A DNA stretch of 64,000 nucleotides from positions 3,472,001-3,536,000 of the forward strand of contig NZ_CP029008.1 of the NCBI RefSeq assembly GCF_024585165.1, in the 5' to 3' direction. The notes under the pieces were generated by a model. That model was not told the origin of the DNA, did not search any database, and worked only from the letters and a program-made list of their open reading frames with translations. Origin of the DNA: Bradyrhizobium sp. WBOS07 (lineage in GTDB: Bacteria > Pseudomonadota > Alphaproteobacteria > Rhizobiales > Xanthobacteraceae). The translations under genes and the position numbers were made by a program. Shown here one piece after another: positions 45,524 through 60,249 of this stretch. Position 1 is the first letter of the stretch. Every line of letters begins with the position of its first letter.

Positions 45524-46750
45524 TCAGCGCGCTCCGCCTTCCTCCTCCGCCTGCGCCAGCTCCGCCAGCGCGAGGTCGCCGGTGTCGGCGAGCCTGGCCT
45601 TGGCGGTGGTGTGGACGTGGTCGGCGAGCGTCGGCATGCGCGCGATCAAGGCGTGAAAATCCTGGGCGTCGAGCACCAGCAGCCGCGTCTTGCGGGTCGC
45701 CGTCACCGTGCCGCTGCGCTTGGTCTTGTGCAACAGCGCGATCTCGCCGAAGAAAGTGCCGTCGCTAAGGCGCACATGCTGGCTCGGCAGCGCGATCTCG
45801 ACCTCGCCGGCAGTAATGAAGTACATCGACGAGGCCGCATCGCCCCGCCGCACCAGGACCTCGCCCTGCTCGATGGTGCGTGCGCGGAGCAGCCGCATGA
45901 TGTCGGCGATCTCCGCCGCCGACAGATGCGAGAACAGCGGCACCCGCGCCAGCATGCCCCAGGTGACGACGAAGTCGCGCCGCTTCACCTCTTCGGCGAA
46001 TGCGGTTGAGATGATCGCGACCGGCAGCGCGATCATGGCAAAGCCGCTGACGATGGCGAATGTGGAGATCAGCTTGCCGAGTGGCGTCACCGGCACGACG
46101 TCGCCATAGCCGACGGTGCCGAGCGTCACGATTGCCCACCACATTGCCTGCGGGATGGTGCCGAGCTTGTCCGGCTGCACGTCGCGCTCGATGGCGTAGA
46201 GCAGCGAGGCGAAGGTCAAGACTGCGCCGATCAGGATGACGATGCAGCCGATCAGCGCCCGCCGCTCGGCATGCACGGCGGCGAGCAGCGAGCGCATCGC
46301 CGGGGAATAGCGGATCAGCTTGAAGAACGGCAGCACGCCGAGCGCCGCGAGCGTCGGGTGCTCGCCGGTGGCCAGCACGATGGCCGCAGGCAGGAACGCG
46401 ATGAGATCGATGAGGCCCAGCGCCGAGAAGGCATAGCCGAGCCGGTCGGCCAGCGCGGATCCCTTGCGCTGGGTGTGGCCGGCCACCGTCCACAGCCGCG
46501 CGGCATATTCCAGCGCGAACACGATCACGGCCAGGATGGTGATGGCTTGGAACAGCGTGCCGAACCGGGCATCCAGCTCCGGCACCGAGGCGAGGATCAT
46601 CGCGGCCACATTGAGCACGATGAGGCCGATGATGAGCTGGATGAAGCGCGACCCGGCCGAATAGGCCAGCGGGTCGTGCTCCAGCAATTCGTAGAGGCGA
46701 TCCCTCACGTTGGGATCGCGAAGCCCACGTCCTCGCGGAACGGAGGACAT
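45524..46750 (-). CDS. cyclic-nucleotide-gated potassium channel (MloK1-like)
   Basis: The 408-residue protein has six membrane helices, a pore loop with the K+ filter TVGYGD (Thr212-Asp217), and a C-terminal cyclic nucleotide-binding domain (about 275-390). The phosphate-binding cassette FFGEIALLHKTKRSGTV retains the Glu and Arg. The presumed S4 segment (FFKLIRYSPAMRSLL) has few positive charges. This layout is that of MloK1 from Mesorhizobium, a ligand-gated channel without the CNG C-linker. It begins 7 bases after alaS on the same strand. Confidence 0.93.
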   Translation of the reverse strand: MSSVPRGRGLRDPNVRDRLYELLEHDPLAYSAGSRFIQLIIGLIVLNVAAMILASVPELDARFGTLFQAITILAVIVFALEYAARLWTVAGHTQRKGSALADRLGYAFSALGLIDLIAFLPAAIVLATGEHPTLAALGVLPFFKLIRYSPAMRSLLAAVHAERRALIGCIVILIGAVLTFASLLYAIERDVQPDKLGTIPQAMWWAIVTLGTVGYGDVVPVTPLGKLISTFAIVSGFAMIALPVAIISTAFAEEVKRRDFVVTWGMLARVPLFSHLSAAEIADIMRLLRARTIEQGEVLVRRGDAASSMYFITAGEVEIALPSQHVRLSDGTFFGEIALLHKTKRSGTVTATRKTRLLVLDAQDFHALIARMPTLADHVHTTAKARLADTGDLALAELAQAEEEGGAR

Positions 46751-46756
46751 GGCGAC

Positions 46757-49438
<2,682 letters not shown>

Positions 49439-49461
49439 GTTCATCCAATCGGGTGTGCTAG

Positions 49462-49510
49462 AGCATGATCCGGAAAAGTGCGAAGCGATTTTCCGAAAAG
49501 ATCATGCTCG
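49462..49510. repeat. 49-bp palindromic repeat, family A, copy 2
   Basis: GAGCATGATCCGGAAAAGTG and GATCATGCTC are the same as in copy 1 (13243-13291), with small changes in the middle. It is followed by a separate hairpin (AAAGCGCGATGCTTTCATCG then CGCTTT, 49523-49548), also found after copy 1 in a different sequence. It lies between divergent alaS and gcvT. Confidence 0.85.
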
Positions 49511-49756
49511 AACAAAGAGCCAAAGCGCGATGCTTTCATCGCGCTTTAGGACCCGCTTCTCGCCATCCAAACCGTAACGTTAAGGCTGATATCTGCGGGC
49601 CAAAGCGCTTTTAGACAAGGCCAGCTTTCCTGTCCAGAAACTGTGCAGCCAGATCAGAGGGTTGCCGCAGCCGCTCAATCCCGTTGGATAGGACGCGCGG
49701 ACGCGTTGACAGGCTTGGCCAGCCTGTGGTCTGTACCCATCTGTATCGTACGGCCA

Positions 49757-49930
49757 CGTCGGGAGAGACCGGCTTTAGGCAGCCGGCGCCGAAGGAGCAA
49801 CCGCCCCGGAAACTCTCAGGCAAAAGGACCGCGTGGCTTTGACAGCATCTGGAAAGAGGCGCCGACGGGTCTAGACCCGGACTGCGTCCGCCGACGGGAT
49901 AATACTCTCAGGCACAGCGACAGATGGGGC
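49757..49930 (+). promoter_or_regulatory. tandem glycine riboswitch
   Basis: Aptamer 1 (about 49761-49835) has the conserved GGGAGAGACCGG, the GCGCCGAAGGAGCAA core and ACTCTCAGGCAAAAGGACCG. A short linker leads to aptamer 2 (about 49847-49930) with GGAAAGAGGCGCCGACGG, CCGCCGACGGGATAATACTC and TCAGGCACAGCGACAGATGG. The CTCTCAGGCA core occurs in both. It is followed by stem-forming GC-rich sequence leading to gcvT, typically an ON switch that lets gcv genes be read when glycine is high. Confidence 0.93.
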
Positions 49931-49981
49931 TTCGACTGGTTGTCTCGGGGAATCGTCCCCGGGGAACCGCCGAGGGCCCCC

Positions 49982-51130
49982 ATGATGCTAGCGCACGACC
50001 AAGACTCCCTGAAACGGACGCCCCTTCATGGGCTTCATGTCTCCCTGGGCGGCAAGATGGTGCCGTTCGCGGGCTATGACATGCCCGTGCAATATCCCGC
50101 GGGCGTGCTGAAGGAGCACCTCCATACCCGCTCCAAAGCCGGCCTGTTCGACGTCTCCCATATGGGCCAGCTCGCGCTGCGGCCGAAGTCGGGGAGGATC
50201 GAGGACGCCGCCCGCGCGCTGGAGCGGCTGGTGCCGCAGGACATCGTGGCGATCGCGCCGGGACGGCAGCGCTATGCCCAGTTCACCAACGCGGACGGCG
50301 GCATTCTCGATGACCTCATGGTCGCCAATTTCGGCGATCACCTGTTCCTGGTCGTCAACGCCGCCTGCAAGGCGGAGGACGAGGCGCATCTGCGCGCGAA
50401 TCTCTCGGGCGACTGCGTCGTCGATCCCCTCGCCGACCGCGCGCTGCTCGCGCTGCAGGGCCCGAAGGCCGAAACGGTGCTGGCGAAATTGTGTGCAGCT
50501 GCGCCGTCCATGAAGTTCATGGATTCCGGTCCGCATGAGGTCGCCGGCATCAAGTGCTTCGTCTCGCGCTCCGGCTACACCGGCGAGGACGGGTTCGAGA
50601 TCTCGGTTCCGTCAGGCGATGCCGAACGCCTCGCCAAAATGCTGCTGGAAAATCCCGACGTGCTGCCGATCGGCCTCGGCGCCCGCGACAGCCTGCGGCT
50701 GGAGGCCGGCCTCTGCCTCTACGGCCACGACATCGACACCGCGACCACGCCGGTCGAGGCCGCCCTGGAATGGTCGGTGCAGAAGAGCCGCCGCAGCGGC
50801 GGCGCGCGCGCCGGCGGCTTTCCCGGCGCCGACAAGATCCTCGCGCATTTCGACAACGGCGCCACCCGCCGCCGCGTCGGCCTGCGTGCCGAGGGCCGCG
50901 CGCCGGTGCGCGAGGGCGCGCTGCTGTTTGCCGACGCCAATGCCGGCGAGCCGATCGGACAAGTCACATCGGGCGGCTTCGGCCCAAGCCTGAATGCGCC
51001 GGTCGCGATGGGCTACGTGCCGACCAAACTGAGCGCGCTCGGCACCAAGCTGTTCGCCGAGGTGCGCGGCCAGCGACTGCCGCTCGCCGTCGCCGCCATG
51101 CCCTTCGTCAAGAACACCTACAAACGCTGA
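49982..51130 (+). CDS. gcvT: aminomethyltransferase, glycine cleavage system T protein
   Basis: Transfers the methylene group of aminomethyl-lipoyl-H protein to tetrahydrofolate and releases ammonia. The 382-residue protein has LHGLHVSLGGKMVPFAGYDMPVQYP, FDVSHMGQLAL, TNADGGILDDLMV, SGYTGEDGFEISVP and GLGARDSLRLEAGLCLYGHD, all folate-binding or substrate-site hallmarks. The ATG at 49982 or 49985 is the start; the long in-frame region above it is the riboswitch leader. First gene of gcvT-H-P. Confidence 0.96.
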   Translation: MMLAHDQDSLKRTPLHGLHVSLGGKMVPFAGYDMPVQYPAGVLKEHLHTRSKAGLFDVSHMGQLALRPKSGRIEDAARALERLVPQDIVAIAPGRQRYAQFTNADGGILDDLMVANFGDHLFLVVNAACKAEDEAHLRANLSGDCVVDPLADRALLALQGPKAETVLAKLCAAAPSMKFMDSGPHEVAGIKCFVSRSGYTGEDGFEISVPSGDAERLAKMLLENPDVLPIGLGARDSLRLEAGLCLYGHDIDTATTPVEAALEWSVQKSRRSGGARAGGFPGADKILAHFDNGATRRRVGLRAEGRAPVREGALLFADANAGEPIGQVTSGGFGPSLNAPVAMGYVPTKLSALGTKLFAEVRGQRLPLAVAAMPFVKNTYKR

Positions 51131-51139
51131 GGATTCGAA

Positions 51140-51508
51140 ATGACCACGACGCTGTACACCTCCGACCACGAATGGCTGGCGATCGACGGCGATGTCGCCA
51201 CCGTCGGCATCACCGATTATGCCCAGCAGCAGCTCGGTGACGTCGTGTTCGTCGAACTGCCCAAGGTCGGCCGCGCGTTGAAGAAGGCGGAGGCCGCTGC
51301 CGTCGTCGAGTCCGTCAAGGCGGCTTCGGACGTCTACGCGCCCGTCACCGGCGAGGTGCTCGAGACCAATGCCGAGCTCGTTGCCGAGCCGGCGCTGGTG
51401 AACTCGGACGCGCAAGGCAAAGCTTGGTTCTTCAAGATCAAAATTGCCGACAAAAGCGAGCTCGGCGGCCTCATGGACGAAGCCGCCTACAAGGCCCACA
51501 CGGCGTGA
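51140..51508 (+). CDS. gcvH: glycine cleavage system H protein
   Basis: The 122-residue lipoyl carrier that shuttles the aminomethyl group between GcvP and GcvT. The lipoyl-lysine Lys60 is in [19 protein letters not shown], and [24 protein letters not shown] begins the domain. It starts 9 bases after gcvT. Confidence 0.97.
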   Translation: MTTTLYTSDHEWLAIDGDVATVGITDYAQQQLGDVVFVELPKVGRALKKAEAAAVVESVKAASDVYAPVTGEVLETNAELVAEPALVNSDAQGKAWFFKIKIADKSELGGLMDEAAYKAHTA

Positions 51509-51536
51509 GATGAAGCGAGCTGTTTTCCCATTCTCG

Positions 51537-51640
51537 GTGTCATCACCCGCGAAGGCGGGTGATCCAGTACGCCGCGGCCCATCGGCCCTAGCCGAAACGC
51601 CTGCGTTTACTGGATGCCCCGCCTTCGCGGGGCATGACAG
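51537..51640. repeat. 104-bp inverted repeat, family E, copy 2, between gcvH and gcvP
   Basis: GTCATCACCCGCGAAGGCGG then GTGATCCAGTACGCCG on the left, and TACTGGATGCCCCGCCTTCG then CGGGGCATGACAGCGGAG on the right. The arms contain their own short hairpins. It lies inside the gcv operon, so if transcribed it would be in the mRNA between gcvH and gcvP. Confidence 0.82.
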
Positions 51641-51721
51641 CGGAGTGGTGAGGCGAACAACCGCGTCATCGCGCTCCCGTCCCGGACGATGACAGCGACA
51701 GATGACCTAAAGCGAGGACCC

Positions 51722-54592
<2,871 letters not shown>

Positions 54593-54616
54593 GCCGCGAC
54601 GGCGGTTTCGTAGTTT

Positions 54617-54708
54617 CGTAGGGTGGGCAAAGCGCAAGCGTGCCCACCACCTTTGTACGCGGTGAAAGATGGTGGGCACGGCGCTTGCGCGCCTTTGCCC
54701 ACCCTACG
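54617..54708. repeat. 92-bp inverted repeat, family C, copy 2
   Basis: CGTAGGGTGGGCAAAGCGCA on the left and CTTTGCCCACCCTACG on the right, with a central GTGCCCACC/GGTGGGCAC pair. The same layout as 42503-42589. It lies between the convergent ends of gcvP and the third DUF1835-like gene. Confidence 0.88.
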
Positions 54709-54728
54709 GCACCGAATGCGCGGCTGGT

Positions 54729-55703
54729 CTAAGGCCCAATCAACAACCGACTTTCCCGGTCCCAGCGCCACAACCGCTCATTGGTCAGCTCAGTCCCGCC
54801 CCACCAGCGATAAATCCGGTTGTGGCGCCACATGTCGTCTTCGCGGGCCAGAAGCGAACGCCCGAGTTCAGTGAGCGTGAGCTTCCACTCACTCCTGCAG
54901 AAGTAACGGTCCTCGTTGGTGAACGCCGGATCTCCCAACAAGAGCGCCGGCGTCGGATGTCCCCCCAGTTCGAGCAAAGCGTCGCGCGCGTCGTTTTCGC
55001 CGAATACGTCGCGAATCAATCTGCCATTGCAGACGATCCGCGGGTCGGTTTCCCCGTCATTCACATAATCCAACAAATCCATTTCAGTGGCACCGAGTCC
55101 CGTCACGCTGTCCGGAAGCTCTTCGAGCACTGCTATCAGAGCCGGTCGAAGTCTCGGCAGGATCGTCAGATCCGTCATCAGCAGATCGAAGCAGGGCTCT
55201 GGCGTTTGAGCCCGATAGGCCCGCCAGGCACGGCTTGCCAACACCAAATGGTTCTCGGCCACCTTGAAGGTCGGCAGCTTCCATTTTGCGACAGACTCCG
55301 CAGCATAGTTCGCAATAATGTCGTCCGCATGCACAAGGCTCAGCTTGGTCACGATTTCCCTGTAGGGGCGAAGCAGGTTCAGCAGCCAGATCAGCACCAG
55401 CTGATCATTGGGCCGGGGATCAGCCCATATCTCGATCGATTCGAACTTCGCACACAGCTCGAAGAAACCGATATCGCGCGTGCCGAAGCCGTCGAGCGAG
55501 CCGCAGCGAGCGTGATCGAGCCAATGATCGCCGGGATTGCAATGCTTGGCCGATCGACGCTCCAGGCCCATCAAGAGGCGCTCGTCCGAAGGCAATTTCC
55601 TCCCGACAAAACGCGGATAGAATCCGAGCGCGACGTTCGCCCGGCACGACTGGCGAAGCACCTCTTCCGCATGATCGTTGGTCGTCAGGATCAGATGTGA
55701 CAA
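54729..55703 (-). CDS. DUF1835-like protein, tandem paralogue 3
   Basis: The 324-residue protein begins SHLILTTNDHAEEVLRQSC and shows three features shared with the two upstream genes: EIWADPRPNDQLVLIWLLNLL (about 90-110), TGLGATEMDLLDYV (about 200) and the C-terminal RWWGGTELTNERLWRWDRES. The LWxxxxxxDQLxLxWLL and RWxGGxxL patterns recall DUF1835-type proteins, whose function is unknown. No signal peptide, membrane helix or nucleotide-binding loop. Last of three genes, 45 bases after paralogue 2. Confidence 0.7.
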   Translation of the reverse strand: MSHLILTTNDHAEEVLRQSCRANVALGFYPRFVGRKLPSDERLLMGLERRSAKHCNPGDHWLDHARCGSLDGFGTRDIGFFELCAKFESIEIWADPRPNDQLVLIWLLNLLRPYREIVTKLSLVHADDIIANYAAESVAKWKLPTFKVAENHLVLASRAWRAYRAQTPEPCFDLLMTDLTILPRLRPALIAVLEELPDSVTGLGATEMDLLDYVNDGETDPRIVCNGRLIRDVFGENDARDALLELGGHPTPALLLGDPAFTNEDRYFCRSEWKLTLTELGRSLLAREDDMWRHNRIYRWWGGTELTNERLWRWDRESRLLIGP

Positions 55704-55748
55704 GATTGCTCCTCTCGAAATTGATGCGCATTACGGGAGCAACACGCG

Positions 55749-56747
55749 TCAGTCAGGCGCGATCAACATCCGGCTCTCGCGATCCCAGCGCCAGAGCCGC
55801 TCGTTGGTGAGAAGCGTGCCACCCCACCAGCGGCGGATCGGGTTGTGACGGCGAAAATCCTCCGCCCTGGCCAGCACCGCCTGTCCCAGGTCCGTAAAGG
55901 ACAATTGGGACTGCTTGTACCGTGCGTGACGGGGGACATCATCATGCATGTCCAGCGTGAATGGCCCCTCGTCCAGCCCGGCTACGGCCGGCATTGGACA
56001 GCGCGCGAGTCCATCGAGCAGCTCGCCGACCTCCCAGTAGTCAAAGACGCGCCGCTCGTTGGGTTTCTTATGCCCCGGGAAGACGTCGAAGGGCTGCACA
56101 TTCCCTGGTGCGATCAACTCCAGCATTCGCGTCTCCGTCGCTCCAAGACCGGTGGTCACGCTCGGAAGCTCTGAGAGAACATCAACAGCGCAGCGCTCGA
56201 GCTGCGGAAGCAAACCCAGATCGATCTTGAGGAGCTCGAACCAGGCCTGCGGCGTGGGTTCGCAATAAGCGCACCACGCGCGACCGGCCAGTGCAAGGTG
56301 ATGCTGCGTCAACCTGGCCATATGCGGGTTCAGCTTCGCAAGTTGCTCTGGCTCGACACCACCGACGGCAAAGTCCAGGTGACGCATTGAGAGCTTGGAA
56401 GCTGCCCCATCCTCGCTGCTGAGGTGATCGAGCAGCCAGAGCAGAAGTAATTGTGCATTCGGCTCTGGTCCCATCCACAGCTCGGCCGTGTCGCATTCGG
56501 ACAATAGGTCAATCAGTCCGCGTCCCTTCAACCCAGTTCCCTCCAGGCGCCAGGCCGGCGTGTCGTCCAGCCAGTGCAGGCCGTTCGGCTGAGTCGTACG
56601 TGGGGAGAAAAATACCTGGCGTTCCGCATCGGACGGCAGCGTTCCCCAGACGAGTCGACGCTCGATCGCAATGACGAGATCGCCAAGGCCGGCCCCTCGT
56701 ATCGCGCCGGCGGCGGCCGAATCTGTCGTCACGATGAGCCGCGCCAT
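55749..56747 (-). CDS. DUF1835-like protein, tandem paralogue 2
   Basis: The 332-residue protein (ARLIVTTDSAAAGAIRGAGL at the start) shares with its neighbours ELWMGPEPNAQLLLLWLLDHLSS, TGLGATETRMLELI and RWWGGTLLTNERLWRWDRESRMLIAP. In place of the DQL of the other two it has NAQL. Of the pair, it looks closest to paralogue 3 at the C-terminus. Function unknown. It begins 9 bases after paralogue 1, so they are one transcription unit. Confidence 0.7.
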   Translation of the reverse strand: MARLIVTTDSAAAGAIRGAGLGDLVIAIERRLVWGTLPSDAERQVFFSPRTTQPNGLHWLDDTPAWRLEGTGLKGRGLIDLLSECDTAELWMGPEPNAQLLLLWLLDHLSSEDGAASKLSMRHLDFAVGGVEPEQLAKLNPHMARLTQHHLALAGRAWCAYCEPTPQAWFELLKIDLGLLPQLERCAVDVLSELPSVTTGLGATETRMLELIAPGNVQPFDVFPGHKKPNERRVFDYWEVGELLDGLARCPMPAVAGLDEGPFTLDMHDDVPRHARYKQSQLSFTDLGQAVLARAEDFRRHNPIRRWWGGTLLTNERLWRWDRESRMLIAPD

Positions 56748-56756
56748 GCGGGGTCC

Positions 56757-57740
56757 TCACGGCTTCGTCAGGACGGCGCCGTAGCGCCACAGTCGATCAT
56801 TGGTCAGATGCGTGCCGCCCCACCAGCGATCGATCGGGTTGTGTCGGCTGAAGTCTTCCTGATGGGCCAGGACAGCCTTTCCGAAATCGGTCAGCGAGAG
56901 GCGGCTGCGCAGGTAGACCTGGTGCCGAGCTCGCAAATTTTGCAGGTCGATCGTACGAAGTTCTTCGCCCAGACCGGCCACTGCGGGCTTTGGGCCGAGT
57001 GCGAGGCCTTCGATCAAATATCCCAGTTCGATCTCGCCGAACACATCTGTGCGCCGTAGCGAGCGTAGATGGAACAACGGATTCGTGTTCGCATACCAGG
57101 CAAGCATCTCAAGGAATCGCATCTCGGTCGCACCGAGTCCCGTCAAAGGAGACGGGAGCTCTGCCAGCAGGTCGAGCAAGGCGGGCCGCAGCATCAGCAA
57201 GGCACTGAGATCACGGCGAAGGAGATCGATGCAAGCTTCAGGAGTCGGCGCGCAGTAGGCGGACCACGCCGATTTGCCGATCTCGAACTCCTCCGTGCCA
57301 ACGTCCATGACATTAATATCAGGCTCGGCCTCAGCGAAATTATAGTCCGGACTGAACATCAGATCGGAGGCCAGCAATCGGACCGCGAACCTCTGCGCGA
57401 GCGCAGGATAGCTGCTGAGGTGATCGAGCAACCAGACCAGTTGCAGCTGGTCGCGGGGCGTGGCCGCGAACCAGAGTTCGATCTCGTCATACCGCTCGCA
57501 AAACTCGGCCAGCGATGATTTGCGGCCCTTGGCGCCCTTTGGCCAGCGGACCCAATCCGACCAGTGTTCGGCCGGGCCAAGATCGGCGGCATAGGCAGCC
57601 AAATAAGCCGAGAGCTTTTCCGCCCGCGGGAGCGGCCCCCACTCAAATTGAAAATGGAACGGGATAACGATCTCGGCAAAGCCCGATCGAGCAAGCTCCC
57701 TGCCGCCGCCCCAACCGGTCAAGATCAGCCGCTTCATCAC
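56757..57740 (-). CDS. DUF1835-like protein, tandem paralogue 1
   Basis: The 327-residue protein (KRLILTGWGGGRELARSGFAE at the start) has PFHFQFEWGPLPRAEKL, IELWFAATPRDQLQLVWLLDHLSS, TGLGATEMRFLEMLAWY and a terminal RWWGGTHLTNDRLWRY. It is the first of three tandem paralogues and the most diverged in its last 10 residues. recA lies upstream on the same strand, 103 bases away, with a terminator between. Function unknown. Confidence 0.7.
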   Translation of the reverse strand: MMKRLILTGWGGGRELARSGFAEIVIPFHFQFEWGPLPRAEKLSAYLAAYAADLGPAEHWSDWVRWPKGAKGRKSSLAEFCERYDEIELWFAATPRDQLQLVWLLDHLSSYPALAQRFAVRLLASDLMFSPDYNFAEAEPDINVMDVGTEEFEIGKSAWSAYCAPTPEACIDLLRRDLSALLMLRPALLDLLAELPSPLTGLGATEMRFLEMLAWYANTNPLFHLRSLRRTDVFGEIELGYLIEGLALGPKPAVAGLGEELRTIDLQNLRARHQVYLRSRLSLTDFGKAVLAHQEDFSRHNPIDRWWGGTHLTNDRLWRYGAVLTKP

Positions 57741-57764
57741 ACCACCTGATCAACGCACACATAA

Positions 57765-57812
57765 ACGAAACGGGCACCGAAGACGTCGGCAACTCAACGT
57801 CCTCAGTGCCCG
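57765..57812 (-). terminator. intrinsic terminator after recA
   Basis: CGGGCACCGAAGACGT and ACGTCCTCAGTGCCCG form a long stem (two mismatches) with a ten-base loop. On the minus strand it is followed by TTTCGTTT, so it ends recA transcription between recA and the DUF1835-like triplet. Confidence 0.8.
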
Positions 57813-57842
57813 CTTCTCGCGAAAAACTCTTCGCGTTAAGGC

Positions 57843-58931
<1,089 letters not shown>

Positions 58932-59023
58932 AGGTCGTGCTCCTTATGGCGAGGATTCGCGTGAGGGACAAACAGTTGCGAGGGCGGCGCGGCGATAAAA
59001 GCAATGTACCCTATTTGTTCTAG

Positions 59024-59038
59024 GTTCGCAATATGTTC
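59024..59038. promoter_or_regulatory. LexA (SOS) box of the alphaproteobacterial type upstream of recA
   Basis: GTTCGCAATATGTTC is a perfect direct repeat GTTC-N7-GTTC, the LexA site defined for alphaproteobacteria. An extra GTTC begins at 59017. The box ends 93 bases before the recA start codon and lies near the expected promoter. Confidence 0.85.
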
Positions 59039-59241
59039 TTTTGCGGATTTGGGTGCTGTCCGTTGGACAGTCGCCGGATTGTTGGCAACCCTCCCCTCGA
59101 TCCCGCCCTGTGCGCACAAGTGAACAGACGCCGCTCCATCGCTGCTCCCTAATAGCCTCATCACCGCTCGGATCGTGGCAATTATCGGTGACGAGAACGC
59201 CGATCGCGCTCCCGCCTTCCTCGCGCGGACAGGAGCGCGCT

Positions 59242-59442
59242 TTGTTCAAGCGACGACGTTTCAAGCAGCAGCTGACCCTGCAGGACCGGCTCACCGCCTG
59301 GGTCAAGCAGGTCAAGGACGACGCCGCAAAGCTGCCGCCCGGCCCTGAACGGGACGCCCTGCTCAAGAAGGCGCGTCAGGCCGAGATGGCAAATCATCTG
59401 CACGACTGGGTCAAATCTCCCGGGCTGCAACCGCCGAAATAG
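59242..59442 (+). CDS. small basic hypothetical protein
   Basis: A 66-residue protein with a TTG start preceded by an AGGAG site six bases upstream: FKRRRFKQQLTLQDRLTAWV, then KQVKDDAAKLPPGPERDALLKKARQAEMANHLHDW. The second half is a helical pattern (RDALLKKARQAE) found in many short alphaproteobacterial proteins. The upstream in-frame reading to 59041 has no supporting features. It is divergent from recA. Function unknown. Confidence 0.6.
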   Translation: MFKRRRFKQQLTLQDRLTAWVKQVKDDAAKLPPGPERDALLKKARQAEMANHLHDWVKSPGLQPPK

Positions 59443-59553
59443 CCGAGCCGCGCTCACGTCCTTTCGCCGTCATCATTCCGCAATCGTATGGCACCGAACC
59501 TTTTCGCGGTCCCAGGCCTTCTCCAGGACGAGACCGCAATTCTGGGGACCGTC

Positions 59554-59721
59554 ATGACGGACAACGAGCACCACGAAACGAGCCGGCGCCATCCTCTGCT
59601 GGAGGCGGCGCGTGAGGAGCTGATCAAGTTCGAGCGCAAGGAAAACGAGTTCCGCAAGAAGGATCGCGAAGAGCGCGCCAGCGAGCTCCGACTTCCGCTC
59701 AACGAGATCAAGATCCACTAA
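59554..59721 (+). CDS. small charged hypothetical protein
   Basis: A 55-residue hydrophilic protein: MTDNEHHETSRRHPLLEAAR, then FERKENEFRKKDREERASEL, which would form one long charged helix. An in-frame start at 59488 is less likely. No family recognised. Confidence 0.5.
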   Translation: MTDNEHHETSRRHPLLEAAREELIKFERKENEFRKKDREERASELRLPLNEIKIH

Positions 59722-59882
59722 GCGCGTTGCGCGCGAGGTATCTGAATACCTTAGCTAAGATATTCAATTGTCACAGGAATTCCATGCAGCCTACTGTGCA
59801 TGGGGTTGTTTTTCCATCTTTTGAGATGCCGCATGACGCGACCTGCGATCATCGCAGGACACGACTGCCGGCAGTGCCCGCC

Positions 59883-59972
59883 CTACAGCAGCGCGAGTAG
59901 CACGAGGCCGATCACCAGCACCACGAAGCCAGCCGCTGTCGCGGCGGCGAACGACCGCTCTACGTTATCCAT
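59883..59972 (-). CDS. 29-residue single-helix membrane peptide
   Basis: ATG at 59972 opens a 29-codon frame, MDNVERSFAAATAAGFVVLV then IGLVLLALL, with an amphipathic N-terminus and one perfect membrane helix. A GGGGTGG site lies six bases before the ATG. Such peptides are easily missed; composition is strongly protein-like, but no homologue can be checked here. Confidence 0.45.
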   Translation of the reverse strand: MDNVERSFAAATAAGFVVLVIGLVLLALL

Positions 59973-60164
59973 GATGCCACCCCATCGTCGGCGAGCCACG
60001 TTTCCCCCATGGCTGCGCCGAACGGTCTGGAATCTTGCCGACCTGTGTGACCGCAGTTGTGCGAACGGATGTCGAAATTGGGACCGCTGCGGGGCCAGTC
60101 TGCGGCCTCGGCTCGGGCCGCCAAGCTGGCGCCTGTCAGGCTGCCGTAAGCGGAGCCGGCTAGG

Positions 60165-60249
60165 ATGATTCGGCTATGGTGTTGCAGCCCAGCACCTCAG
60201 CCTCCAACAACTCTCCGCCCCGCTTGGCTCTCCCCAGGCGGGGCTTTTT
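60165..60249 (+). ncRNA. candidate small RNA ending in an intrinsic terminator
   Basis: On the plus strand, GCCCCGC (60217-60223) and GCGGGGC (60238-60244) form a stem followed directly by TTTTT. No plus-strand gene ends within about 480 bases upstream; the sequence before it contains CACCTCAGCCTCC and AACTCTCC, pyrimidine-rich anti-ribosome-binding-site-like motifs. The 5' end is not known and the region given is a guess. Confidence 0.4.

Noticed and set aside
59800..60168. 122-codon plus-strand frame after the small charged gene
   Set aside because: Its composition is Arg/Cys/Pro-rich with no ribosome-binding site; the opposite-strand 29-residue peptide is more protein-like.
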